Assembly (NCBI GenBank): GCA_030055235.1
Contig: JASGUW010000163.1
Span: 1-38,734, forward strand
DNA: 38,734 nucleotides
Direction: 5' to 3'
DNA from: Bacillota bacterium
GTDB taxonomy: Bacteria; Bacillota; Clostridia; Saccharofermentanales; Fastidiosipilaceae
Under the pieces are notes generated by a model, which was given only the letters and a program-made list of their open reading frames with translations, ran no database searches and had not been told where the DNA came from. How positions within the stretch are numbered: the first letter of the stretch is position 1; each line of letters opens with the position of its first letter. Made by a program: the position numbers and the translations under genes. Below are positions 17,137-25,255 of this stretch, piece by piece.

Positions 17137-17623
17137 ATGCTGGGTTCCTAAAGCTTAGCATACAAAAAATGGGAGTGTAAGTATCACATCATCTTCGCTC
17201 CTAAGTTTCGCCAAAATAATCATCTGCGGAAAACTGCGTAGAGATAGTCGAGATATCAGATATCAGTCAGATCCTGGTCGAGTTATGCAGGTGCAAAGAG
17301 ATTGAATTCTGAAATAAGAAGCCTGTAGCGACCATATTCATCTGCTGGTAATGAGCTCACCTCAATAAAGTGTGTCGGACATGACAGGTTATCTAAAAGG
17401 AAAAAGCAGCCTGATCATTTTCGATCGTCATGCAAACTTGATGAACAAGTACGGAAATTGTCATTTCTGGTGTCGTGGTTACTATAGTGAGTACATTAGG
17501 CAAGAATGAAAAACAAGGGAGTACATCGCATATTAACTCGCGGAAAACAAGCTTCAGGACCTAATAAGCTTAAAAGAGTATGTTGACCCGTTTACGGGTA
17601 ACCGCAAGACAAAACGCAAGTGA
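17137..17623 (+). pseudogene. tnpA: IS200-type transposase TnpA, inactivated
   Basis: The translation is clearly TnpA but cannot be read through. The ATG at 17137 is followed by a stop at codon 5; KWECKYHIIFAPKF lies in frame 1 (from 17167). After a frame change, the HUH motif DHIHLLV (from 17330) lies in frame 2. In that frame come in-frame stops and then GYLKGKSSLIIFDRHANL, CHFWCRGYY and REYIAY, which would contain the catalytic Tyr, ending with VDPFTGNRKTKRK at 17623. At least one frameshift and several nonsense codons are present, so the copy cannot make active protein. Confidence 0.88.
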
Positions 17624-17875
17624 TAAGCTGCTTTAGCAGGAGCAGAGAAGGCTGGTTCGCGTGGTAGTGCTCGGAGGACACTAGTCCGGCTGCTAACAAC
17701 CCCCTATAGCGATTGTGCAAATCGCTGGCTAAGCCGGCGGTTCTGATTTTTGTCCTTTTCACAGGCCTCAAGCGTCAACTTTTGAAGTTTGTTGGATCCT
17801 CTTCTTTTTTACAGCTCTTTGCTCACACCCAAGTAACACCTGCTGACACCTGCCATACAGGATGCTGCACAGACT

Positions 17876-18215
17876 GTGGACAAAAATCGCGGTATTGCCC
17901 CTGGAATCGGGCAATATCGATGTTTTTGACCAGGGGGGTGGACAAAAATCGCGGTATTGCCCCTGGAATCAGGCAATATCGAAGTTTTTGACCAGGGGGT
18001 GGACAAAAATCGCGGCATTGCCCCTGGAATCGGGCAATATCGAAGATTTTGACCAGGGAGTGGACAACAATCGCGGTATTGCCCCGGAATCGGGCAATAT
18101 CGAAGTTTTTGACCAGAGAGTGGACAAAAATCACGGTATTGCCCCCGGAATCGGGCAATATCGAAGTTTTTGACCAAGGGGTGGACAAAAATCACGGTAT
18201 TGCCCCACAACCTGG
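17876..18215. repeat. tandem array of six 61-bp hairpin units (left copy)
   Basis: TGGACAAAAAT (with small changes) starts at 17877, 17939, 18000, 18061, 18121 and 18182. Each unit contains CGGTATTGCCC, an 8-base loop, GGGCAATATCG and then AAGTTTTTGACCA. The junction TTTTTGACCA / TGGACAAAAA between units forms a second near-palindrome, so two hairpins alternate along the array. The same units occur in inverse orientation at 30937-31206. Confidence 0.9.
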
Positions 18216-18420
18216 GTGGGAGCAGAAAAACTTCACCAAGGGTGGACTAAAACAAAAATCAAAAACGGGTCAGATACCGCTAACACTCAGCACAACGATT
18301 CATGCCGTTTTGTGCCTCGAGCGAAGCGAGAGGCATGGGGTACAAAAGTGACACAACTCCAAAAATTGGCACATCGAGTAAATTAGAGATGCTGGAATCT
18401 CACAGCTATTTCCTCTGAAC
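18182..18420 (-). repeat. composite module beside the 61-bp array, left member of an inverted pair
   Basis: Read on the minus strand this runs: a TAGCTGTGAGATTCC block, the 70-bp-family arm TTTTGGAGTTGTGTCAC, TACCCCATGCCTCTCGC, the hairpin CTCG..CGAG, GTTAGCGGTATCTGACCC, and GGTGAAGTTTTTCTGCTCCC, then enters the 61-bp array. The same blocks in the same order occur on the plus strand at 30666-30950, so this is one mobile or recombining module in two places and orientations. Confidence 0.85.
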
Positions 18421-18628
18421 TGCAACCAAAAAACAACTTGCACACGATGAATGACACACAAAAATGAGGAAGACAGGTAGATGCACGATCAAAGACTGTA
18501 TCTTCGTGCATAACGCAGACGGGTGGCCTCTTCGCCACCGGTCTGCCAGTAAAGCATGCGCCCCAAAATCTTGTCCTGCCTGAGATCCTGCCCCGGGCCG
18601 GCGCCCGCCGACCAGGAAAGCCCCGGCG

Positions 18629-20260
18629 CTAGCGCTCGTTGATCTCAAGCAGCTCAATCCCGGGATTGCGCTCCCTGGCCCAGCTGATTGCCCAGTCGGA
18701 CTCAAAGAGCAGGACCGGATCGCCGTTGCGGTCCAGAACGGGCATCGTCGTCGACGTTAGATTCAGCCCCACAAAAGGATCGCTCTCACGCCGTTCGGCA
18801 CCTTCCTTCCAGCGGATCCAGCGTGCGAAACGGTAGTCCAGCGCCCGCCGGCGGATGGGCACCCGGTACTCCCCCAGCAGGCGATGCTCGAGCACATCGA
18901 GCTGCAGCACGCCGACGACGCCGACCACGTAGGTTTCGGTGCCGACATCCGGCCGCTGATAGAGCTGCACGGCACCCTCCTGGGCCAGCTGTTCGATCCC
19001 CTTGATAAACGCCTTGCGCTTCATGCTGTCGCTGGCGGCGACCATGGCGAAGTGCTCGGGCGGGAAGCTCGGAATCGCCTCAAACGTCAGATCCGTCGAC
19101 CCCGAAACCAGACTGTCGCCGATGCGGAACTGCCCCGGATCGAAGACGCCGATGATGTCGCCGGCATAGGCCTCCTCAACCACATGGCGCTCCTGGGCCA
19201 GGAACTGCTGCGGCTGGGCCAGGCGGATTTCACGCCCCTCGCGGACATGACGCACCGTCATGTTGCGCTCGTAGGCTCCTGAACAGATACGGATGAAGGC
19301 CAGGCGGTCGCGGTGCTCGGGATTCATGTTGGCCTGGATCTTGAACACGAAGCCGGTAAAGCGCGGATCGGTGGCCTCCACGGGTCCCTCCGAGCTCTCA
19401 CGGGCGGCAGGCGGCGGCGCCAGCTCCAGGAAGGCCTTGAGAAAGGGCTCAACACCGAAATTGGTCAGCGCCGAACCGAAGAAGAGCGGCGTCAAAAGAC
19501 CCTTCTGCACGCGCTCATGGTCGAAGTCGTCGCCGGCGAAATCCAAAAGCTCCACATCGTCGCGCAGCTGCGCCACTGTTTCCCGGTCGCCCACCAGCTC
19601 CTCCAGGCGAGGATCGTCGAGCCCCAGCGTCTCGATCGCCACACGGTCGCGCCCGTGTGTGCCGTCAGAGTCAAAGCGCAGCACCTCACCCTGGCGGCGA
19701 TCGTAGATCCCGAAGAAATCACCATGAATCCCGATCGGCCAGTTCATCGGGTAGGACTCAATGCCGAGCACTTTCTCCAGCTCGTCCATCAGGTCAAAGG
19801 GCGGCTTGGCGGCCCGGTCCATCTTGTTAATGAAGGTGAAAATCGGAATGCCCCGCATGCGGCAGACATGAAAGAGTTTGATTGTCTGCGGCTCCACGCC
19901 CCGGGCGCCGTCAAGGAGCATGACGGCGGCATCGGCGGCATGCAAAGTCCGGTACGTGTCCTCCGAAAAATCCTGGTGGCCCGGGGTGTCCAGGATGTTG
20001 ATGCAGTAGCCGTCGTACTCGAACTGCATGACCGAGCTGGTGACGCTGATTCCGCGCTGTTTTTCAATCTCCATCCAGTCGCTGGTCGCGTGGCGCTGGG
20101 CTTTCCGCGACTTCACCGAACCGGCCAGATGGATGGCCCCGCCGTAGAGCAGCAGCTTTTCGGTCATGGTCGTCTTGCCGGCGTCGGGGTGAGAGATGAT
20201 GGCAAAGGTGCGGCGGCGCCGGATTTCGCGGATCTGTGCCGCGTCGACAGTGCTTGACAT
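18629..20260 (-). CDS. prfC: peptide chain release factor 3
   Basis: A 543-residue translational GTPase of normal length. G1 is SHPDAGKTT (23-31), switch region RGISVTSSV, G3 DTPGHQD, G4 NKMD. RF3 recycles RF1 and RF2 from the ribosome after termination. Its substrate RF1 is encoded 4 kb away in this window. It begins 15 bases after the DUF815 gene in the same direction, so the two form an operon. The ribosome site is weak (AGAAAGAGAA). No T-rich terminator hairpin follows it; the tandem arrays come next. Confidence 0.95.
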   Translation of the reverse strand: MSSTVDAAQIREIRRRRTFAIISHPDAGKTTMTEKLLLYGGAIHLAGSVKSRKAQRHATSDWMEIEKQRGISVTSSVMQFEYDGYCINILDTPGHQDFSEDTYRTLHAADAAVMLLDGARGVEPQTIKLFHVCRMRGIPIFTFINKMDRAAKPPFDLMDELEKVLGIESYPMNWPIGIHGDFFGIYDRRQGEVLRFDSDGTHGRDRVAIETLGLDDPRLEELVGDRETVAQLRDDVELLDFAGDDFDHERVQKGLLTPLFFGSALTNFGVEPFLKAFLELAPPPAARESSEGPVEATDPRFTGFVFKIQANMNPEHRDRLAFIRICSGAYERNMTVRHVREGREIRLAQPQQFLAQERHVVEEAYAGDIIGVFDPGQFRIGDSLVSGSTDLTFEAIPSFPPEHFAMVAASDSMKRKAFIKGIEQLAQEGAVQLYQRPDVGTETYVVGVVGVLQLDVLEHRLLGEYRVPIRRRALDYRFARWIRWKEGAERRESDPFVGLNLTSTTMPVLDRNGDPVLLFESDWAISWARERNPGIELLEINER

Positions 20261-20275
20261 TTGGGTTTTCTCTTT

Positions 20276-21598
20276 CTATAGATCTGCGGCCACGCGGGCA
20301 CGCTCTTCACGCAAAAACTGTTCTGCCGCCCGTGGCGAACGGCTCTGGCGCCGCTGGCTCCAGACGATGGCGCGCTCGAGCAGGGCGGCGTCGGTCTCCA
20401 CGCCCCAGAAGGCGGCCAGGTGGCGGACAATGTCCAGATAGACCGCCTGTGTCGGCGGGCGGAAGGGCAGGATGAGGCCAAAGCGCTCGGCCAGACTCAG
20501 CCGCTCATCGCGCTCGTCCTCGGCAAAAAGGGCATCCTGGCCCTCATGCTGACTTTCGCGCAGCAGGTGGCGGCGGTTTGAGGTGACGCAAAGCAGCACG
20601 TTTTCCGGTCGTGGCTCAAGGCCGCCCTCCAGCACGGTCTTCAGCGCGCCGAAGGCCGCCGTCTCACGCTCAAGCACCAGGTCGTCGATGACGATCAGGG
20701 TGGCGAGGGGGCGCGGCGGCAGGCGGCGGATCAGCTGCGGCAGCTCGGCGACCCGCCCGGCCGGCAGCTCGACAAGGCGCAGCCCCGCCCCGGCATGCCG
20801 GCTGGCGAGCGCGCGCACGGCCGTTGACTTCCCCGTCCCGCGCGGTCCGGTCAGCAGCATGTCCTGGGCCGCTCCGCCGCGGCAGAAACGGCGCACATTG
20901 GCGTCGAGCTCTGCCAGGCGGCCGTCATAGTCGAGCAGGGCCTCCCAGGGCAGGGCATCACTCAGATCAAGCGCTGCGAAGTCCGCCCCCTCCCAGGCGA
21001 GCGCCGCTGCCCGGTTGAAGGGCCCCGGCCCCTGGCAGCGGTAGAAGTCGCTAAGCTCCGGCAGCAGCGCGGCCCAGCCGCCCGCTTCAGTACATTTTTC
21101 CTGCAGGAGTCGGGCCATACGCAGGCGGCCGGGCAGACAGCTGCCATCGGGCAGAGATCCCCCCAGCTCCCAGCCGGGCAGGCGGTCGATCCAGGAGGCC
21201 AGGCGCGTATCGCCGCTGCTGACCGCCATGCGCACCAGGCGGGAGCGCACCGTCCGGAAGGGCAGGGAGGCCAGCTCACGCAGGATCTCCAGGTCATGGG
21301 CCGCAGCCCGCTGCAGGGCGGTGCCGGCGTCGGGAAGAACCAGTGTTGTGTCAAGCACCGCGTCGATGAGGACCCGGTCAAGAAACCCCCCGGGATCGGC
21401 CGCCAGGACGGCGGCCGTTACCCCTGCCGCCAGCCGTACGGCGCGTTCGGGGCTGCTTCCAGATCCGGCGAGCTCCGTGAGCAGAGGGAGAAGGCTCACA
21501 AGCGGCTCCCGTTCGGCGAGCGCCGGGCAGACGATGAGACTTTGGCTGGCAATGACCAGCGGCTGCCAGTCGGCGGCCAGATCGCGGACACAGGCCAC
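20276..21598 (-). CDS. DUF815-type AAA+ ATPase
   Basis: A 440-residue protein. Residues 1-240 are a helical region without motif; the ATPase follows with Walker A GPRGTGKS (251-258), Walker B LIVIDD (301-306) and sensor CVTSNRRHL (337-345), then AERFGLILPFRPPTQ and a C-terminal lid. This matches the DUF815 family of predicted AAA ATPases, whose cellular role is not established. The start is GTG 21598, chosen for GGGAGG nine bases upstream. It leads an operon with prfC and is divergent from yebC. Confidence 0.85.
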   Translation of the reverse strand: MACVRDLAADWQPLVIASQSLIVCPALAEREPLVSLLPLLTELAGSGSSPERAVRLAAGVTAAVLAADPGGFLDRVLIDAVLDTTLVLPDAGTALQRAAAHDLEILRELASLPFRTVRSRLVRMAVSSGDTRLASWIDRLPGWELGGSLPDGSCLPGRLRMARLLQEKCTEAGGWAALLPELSDFYRCQGPGPFNRAAALAWEGADFAALDLSDALPWEALLDYDGRLAELDANVRRFCRGGAAQDMLLTGPRGTGKSTAVRALASRHAGAGLRLVELPAGRVAELPQLIRRLPPRPLATLIVIDDLVLERETAAFGALKTVLEGGLEPRPENVLLCVTSNRRHLLRESQHEGQDALFAEDERDERLSLAERFGLILPFRPPTQAVYLDIVRHLAAFWGVETDAALLERAIVWSQRRQSRSPRAAEQFLREERARVAADL

Positions 21599-21620
21599 GG
21601 CAAAGAACCTCCCTTTCGGT

Positions 21621-21649
21621 TTGTGACGTTGGAGTCAGTCGACTATAAT
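21621..21649 (+). promoter_or_regulatory. promoter of the yebC operon
   Basis: TTGTGA (21621-21626), 17-base spacer, TATAAT (21644-21649). The start would be near 21656, 30 bases before the yebC ATG. Confidence 0.75.
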
Positions 21650-21674
21650 AAACAACCATATCAGTTGCCGACAA
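21645..21674 (-). promoter_or_regulatory. divergent promoter of the DUF815-prfC operon, sharing its -10 with the yebC promoter
   Basis: On the minus strand TTGTCG (21669-21674), 18-base spacer, TATTAT (21645-21650). Its -10 covers five of the six bases of the plus-strand -10, so the two promoters cannot be open at once. Confidence 0.55.
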
Positions 21675-21685
21675 GGAGCTCTTCG

Positions 21686-22438
21686 ATGGCAGGTCACTCC
21701 AAGTGGAATAATATCAAGCGGAAAAAGGGTGCTGCGGATGCGGCCCGGGCAAAAATCTACACCAAACTCGGTCGTGAGATTCAGGTCGCCGTGCGTGCCG
21801 GAGGGCCCGATCCAAACATCAACCGTCCTCTGCGCGACGTCATCGCGAAGGCCAAGAGCCAGAACATGCCGAATGACAACATTGAGCGCAGCATCAAGCG
21901 CGCGGCCGGCGCCATGGATACCTCCGACTTTGAGGAGATCCGCTATGAGGGCTACGGCCCGGCCGGAGTGGCTTTCATTGTCCGCACGCTGACCGACAAC
22001 CGCAACCGTACCGCAGGTGATGTCCGCCATGCCTTTGACCGTCACGGCGGCAATCTGGGCACCACCGGCTGCGTCAGTTTTATGTTTCAGGAGCGCGGCA
22101 TTCTGGTACTGGATGATCCCGAAGACGGGGAAGAGATTGATGCCGAGTCTCTGATGATGGAGGCCATCGAAGCCGGGGCTGAAGACTTCGAGGATGACGA
22201 GGGCACCTATGTGATCTATACGGTGCCGGAGGACTTTGCCGATGTCATGGAGGCGCTTGAGGCGTCCGGCTGGCGCTTCGCCGAGGCGGCAGTCCGCCCG
22301 ACCCCGGACAGCTGGGTCGACGTGGACGACGCCGAAACGGTTGAGCAGCTCAACCGTCTGATCGACCGCCTGGATGACAACGATGACGTACAGGACGTCT
22401 GGCACAACTGGAACCGGCCGGATGAAAGCGATGACTAG
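21686..22438 (+). CDS. yebC: YebC/PmpR family protein
   Basis: A 250-residue protein of normal length, opening MAGHSKWNNIKRKKGAADAA and continuing with YEGYGPAGVAFIVRTLTDNRNRT and HGGNLGTTGCVSFMF. The family was described as DNA-binding regulators; more recent work links members to translation through difficult sequences. Which applies here is unknown. The start is at the conserved MAGHSKW with AAGGAG seven bases upstream; a longer upstream frame lies over the promoter and the DUF815 gene start and is not used. It leads a five-gene operon. Confidence 0.95.
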   Translation: MAGHSKWNNIKRKKGAADAARAKIYTKLGREIQVAVRAGGPDPNINRPLRDVIAKAKSQNMPNDNIERSIKRAAGAMDTSDFEEIRYEGYGPAGVAFIVRTLTDNRNRTAGDVRHAFDRHGGNLGTTGCVSFMFQERGILVLDDPEDGEEIDAESLMMEAIEAGAEDFEDDEGTYVIYTVPEDFADVMEALEASGWRFAEAAVRPTPDSWVDVDDAETVEQLNRLIDRLDDNDDVQDVWHNWNRPDESDD

Positions 22439-22452
22439 GCGGAACTAGTGCG

Positions 22453-23580
22453 ATGGGGCTGACCTGGTTCAGACGCCGACGTCGCGAACGGCTCGTCAGA
22501 CAGCGGGGGCGGACAGCCGGCGAGCCCGAAGCCGAGATGGCCGAGCTTGAGGCCGAACTTGGCGTGCGGGCGAGCTGGTCGGAGCCGGAGCCTGCGCCTG
22601 GCCCCCTGAGCCAGCTTTCGGCGCTGAACCCCATCAGCCTCTATCAGAACGCGGCGCAGCAGCGGGAGGCGGAGACCCAGGAGCAGATTGAACGCCTGCA
22701 GCGCGAACAGCTGGCGCTGGTCACCGTGGTCGCCTTTGTCGGACCGAGCGGGACGGGAAAGTCGACCCAGGCCATCCGTGTCGCCCGGGAGAACAACATC
22801 GCCTATCTGATTGACGACGGTCTGCTGATTCACGGCGGCCGCATACTGGCCGGCTCGTCGGCCAAGCGCGCCGGTACCCGGATTGAGTCGGTGCGGCAGG
22901 CGCTCTTTTATGATGAATCGCGGGCGGCGACCATGCGCCGCACGCTGGCTGAGCAGCAGCCGGTGGCGCTGATGGTGCTGGGGACAAGTGACGGCATGGT
23001 TGAGCGTATCTGCGAAAATCTCTGGCTCAAACCGCCGGCCATGCGCATAGGGATTGAGGATGTCACGGATGAGGAAGAGCGGCGCATCGCCCAGATGACG
23101 CGCCTGACCGAAGGCCAGCACACCATTCCGGTGCCCAGCATGGAGATCAAGCACGAGTTTTCGGGCTACTTTCAGACCTACATTGACCGCTTCCGGCGGC
23201 GCATTGACCGCGACCGGCCAGGCCTGGCCGCCGACACCAGCATGGAACGCACGGTGGTGCGGCCGACCTTTTCGACGCTCGGCCGCTATTCCATCTCGGA
23301 TGAGGCCATGCGCCACATGATTGCCCTCATCGCCGCCCAGGTGGAGGGTGTCGCCTACGTGACACGGGTGGAACTGGAGACCGGCGTCTTTGGGGTGACG
23401 GTCGACTGCCGGATAGCTTTGCATTATGGTTATGAAGCGCAGCGCAGTATGCGTCTGCTGCAGGAAACACTGATCCGCGAGCTGGAGCGCTATACGTCCA
23501 TCAACATCATCAGCGTGGCCGTACGCGCCGTGCGTGTCGTCCACCCCGTGGGCGAAAGAAGGGAGTCTGTCCATGCGTGA
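22453..23580 (+). CDS. P-loop ATPase fused to an Asp23/Gls24-type domain
   Basis: A 375-residue protein in three parts. Residues 1-90 are basic then acidic and helical. A P-loop domain follows: Walker A GPSGTGKST (97-105), with LIDDGLLIHG and VALMVLGTSDGM. The C-terminus (about 270-363) has an Asp23/Gls24 pattern: SISDEAMRHMIALIAAQVEGV, VELETGVFGVTVDCRI, INIISVAVRAVRVV. Asp23/Gls24 proteins are envelope-associated stress proteins in Gram-positives. No membrane segment is visible. It lies 14 bases after yebC and overlaps the next gene by eight bases. Function unknown; nucleotide-dependent control of an envelope factor is inference. Confidence 0.75.
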   Translation: MGLTWFRRRRRERLVRQRGRTAGEPEAEMAELEAELGVRASWSEPEPAPGPLSQLSALNPISLYQNAAQQREAETQEQIERLQREQLALVTVVAFVGPSGTGKSTQAIRVARENNIAYLIDDGLLIHGGRILAGSSAKRAGTRIESVRQALFYDESRAATMRRTLAEQQPVALMVLGTSDGMVERICENLWLKPPAMRIGIEDVTDEEERRIAQMTRLTEGQHTIPVPSMEIKHEFSGYFQTYIDRFRRRIDRDRPGLAADTSMERTVVRPTFSTLGRYSISDEAMRHMIALIAAQVEGVAYVTRVELETGVFGVTVDCRIALHYGYEAQRSMRLLQETLIRELERYTSINIISVAVRAVRVVHPVGERRESVHA

Positions 23581-24322
23581 ACAGGAAACGATCTACACGA
23601 TCCCGGTCAATGATGCCTTCCACGCCGAGGGCACGCTCTGTCCGCTCTGTCGCCTGGAGGCAACGACGGACAGCAATCTCATCGAGTACTACCTGGGTCC
23701 CAGCCTGATGGAGCCGGATGTCAGGCAGACGACGAATGAGAAGGGCTTTTGCCGCAATCATCTGACGCGCATGTACAATTCCCAGGAAAACCGCCTGGGC
23801 CTGGGGCTGATGCTGCACACACATCTGCTGGAGCAGCAGAAGCGGATTCTGGCGCTGCTGCAGGAGGCGGGCGGGACAGAGCGCCAGGGCGGCTTCTTTG
23901 CCCGGAAGCCGCAGGAGCGTGAGGCCGCCGCGATTGCCGCCGACCTGGCCGCCATCAGTACATCCTGTGTCATCTGTGAGCGCCTGGACTACACCATGGG
24001 CCGCTATTACGATGTTGTCTTCTGGCAGTATTTTCACAATACCGAATTTGCCGAGCTCTTTGATAAGGGCCCGCCCTTCTGCCTGCCGCATCTGGCGGAG
24101 CTGGTGAAGGCGGCCGGGACATCGCTGAAGCGGGCGGACAGGAAGACCTTTTTCGACCGGCTCAGGGAGCGTCAGGGGGCGAAGCTTGAGGGTCTGGCGG
24201 CCGATGTCGAGTGGTTTACGCTGAAGTTCGACTACCGCAACCGCGACAAGCCCTGGGGTGAGTCGAAGACCGCGCTGGCGCGGGCCATCCGGACGCTGGA
24301 GGGAGACAGCGAGCTGACATGA
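23573..24322 (+). CDS. DUF6062 family protein with two CxxC-CxxH half-sites
   Basis: A 249-residue protein opening with the family-like TIYTIPVNDAF. It has two similar Cys/His groups: CPLC (23, 26) with CRNH (60, 63), and CVIC (132, 135) with CLPH (170, 173). Spacing inside each group is almost equal, so the protein appears to be an internal duplication, each half able to bind a metal ion. Function is unknown. GGGAG precedes ATG 23573, which overlaps the previous gene; the stop overlaps the next start by four bases (ATGA). Confidence 0.75.
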   Translation: MREQETIYTIPVNDAFHAEGTLCPLCRLEATTDSNLIEYYLGPSLMEPDVRQTTNEKGFCRNHLTRMYNSQENRLGLGLMLHTHLLEQQKRILALLQEAGGTERQGGFFARKPQEREAAAIAADLAAISTSCVICERLDYTMGRYYDVVFWQYFHNTEFAELFDKGPPFCLPHLAELVKAAGTSLKRADRKTFFDRLRERQGAKLEGLAADVEWFTLKFDYRNRDKPWGESKTALARAIRTLEGDSELT

Positions 24323-24813
24323 GGCGCTGCCGGAAGGAAGAAAACGAAGCCAGGCGGCCCGAAGGACTTGAGGGCCAGGCGTCGTCAGCCTGCGGGCTGG
24401 AGACGGGGGAGGAGCTGCGGCTGCCGCTGCCGCTCATGGCCGAGCTGGATGCCGACGGGAAGGGGCCGGGTTCTCTGCTGCTGCTGCGCGATGAGTGTTT
24501 TCCGGGACTCGCGCCGGACTTCGCATGCGATTTGGTACACCATTATCTCCACGCTCTGGTACGCTGTCCGCACCGCCCCCGTGCGATTGTGCTTGTCGGC
24601 CAGGCCGTGGCGCTGCTGGCGAGTGAGAGCCCGGTGGCCGGTGAATTATTCGAACTTGTTGAGCGTGGTGCGAAGCTTCTGGTCTGCGCCCGTTCACTCG
24701 CCAGGGTGGGGACGGCAGTTTCGCCCCGCCTGCTCTGTCGTATGGAGAGCCTCAATTCCATGCAGCTGATGGAAACGCTGACGACATCTGACCGTGTAAT
24801 TACTTTGACCTAG
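24319..24813 (+). CDS. DsrE-like protein resembling the C-terminal domain of YedF
   Basis: A 164-residue protein. Residues 1-45 are variable; the rest follows the DsrE plan: LLLLRDECFPG, a helix, RAIVLVGQAVALLA, LVERGAKLLVCARSLARVG, and the ending MQLMETLTTSDRVITLT. This resembles the C-terminal half of YedF, a protein linked to selenium metabolism, but the TusA-like N-terminal half is absent and the usual CxxC-like site reads CARSL, so only one Cys is kept. Coupled to the DUF6062 gene (ATGA). The assignment is by pattern only. Confidence 0.6.
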   Translation: MRRCRKEENEARRPEGLEGQASSACGLETGEELRLPLPLMAELDADGKGPGSLLLLRDECFPGLAPDFACDLVHHYLHALVRCPHRPRAIVLVGQAVALLASESPVAGELFELVERGAKLLVCARSLARVGTAVSPRLLCRMESLNSMQLMETLTTSDRVITLT

Positions 24814-24824
24814 GAGAAGCAGCC

Positions 24825-25223
24825 ATGAGCCGCCCAGAGATCTCACTCGTTGAAATTGAGCTGACCGTGCAGCGGCGCGGTACCGTGCGCGCGCTGATTG
24901 ATCTGGGCAACGGGCTCGTCAAATGGCGCGAGTCCAATCGCTGGAATCGCGATTTCACGCGTTCTCTGCATGAACATGAGATCCGAACCTTCCTGGAGAC
25001 GGTGGCGGAATGCGGTGTCTGGAGCTGGCGCCCTTGGTATCCCGACCGCGATCGCTGTGAGACTCCGCTGCACTGGCAGATGAGCTGGCAGCTGTCACTT
25101 TATGCCCTGGATCCCGAGCCGGTGCTCTTTATCCAGGGGCGCGATGCCTGGCCGCCGGAATTTCCGCTCTTTTGTGATGCGGTCAGCCAGATTCTGAGGC
25201 AGCCCTTCCGCGTACAGGAGTAG
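24825..25223 (+). CDS. hypothetical protein, last gene of the yebC operon
   Basis: A 132-residue, Trp-rich soluble protein I do not recognise. It has alternating strands at the start (ISLVEIELTVQRRGTVRALI) and clustered Trp residues (VWSWRPWYPD, LHWQMSWQLSLY). No signal peptide or membrane segment. GGAG precedes the ATG, 11 bases after the previous stop, so it is in the operon. Its stop is 32 bases from the stop of the convergent PHP gene. Confidence 0.7.
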   Translation: MSRPEISLVEIELTVQRRGTVRALIDLGNGLVKWRESNRWNRDFTRSLHEHEIRTFLETVAECGVWSWRPWYPDRDRCETPLHWQMSWQLSLYALDPEPVLFIQGRDAWPPEFPLFCDAVSQILRQPFRVQE

Positions 25224-25255
25224 GCCGCCCGGTGCCTGGTGCTTGGTGCCCGGGT

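Larger units (their letters stand above)
17040..17745 (+). mobile_element. decayed IS200/IS605-type insertion element, tnpA only
   Basis: Contains a broken Y1 transposase gene with the internal hairpin typical of IS200 before it, and on the right a hairpin AGCGATT / AATCGCT (17708-17726) followed by a GC-rich end, GGCTAAGCCGGCGGTTCTG. Exact ends are not determined because this class makes no target duplication. No tnpB is present. It sits between two tandem hairpin arrays; this family is known to insert near hairpins, which may explain the place. Confidence 0.75.

Noticed and set aside
17876..18215. CRISPR array
   Set aside because: The units are contiguous tandem repeats with no unique spacers, and no cas genes are present. 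The same holds for the arrays at 16.7, 26.7 and 31 kb.
17713..18351. Several short proteins across the 61-bp array on both strands
   Set aside because: They are translations of the tandem repeat (for example repeating RYCPIPG) and have no independent support.
21296..21685. N-terminal extension of YebC
   Set aside because: It covers the promoter and the start of the divergent DUF815 gene; the family begins at MAGHSKW.
22435..23574. A 379-codon minus-strand open frame
   Set aside because: Antisense to the P-loop/Asp23 gene; His/Gly-rich composition typical of a shadow.
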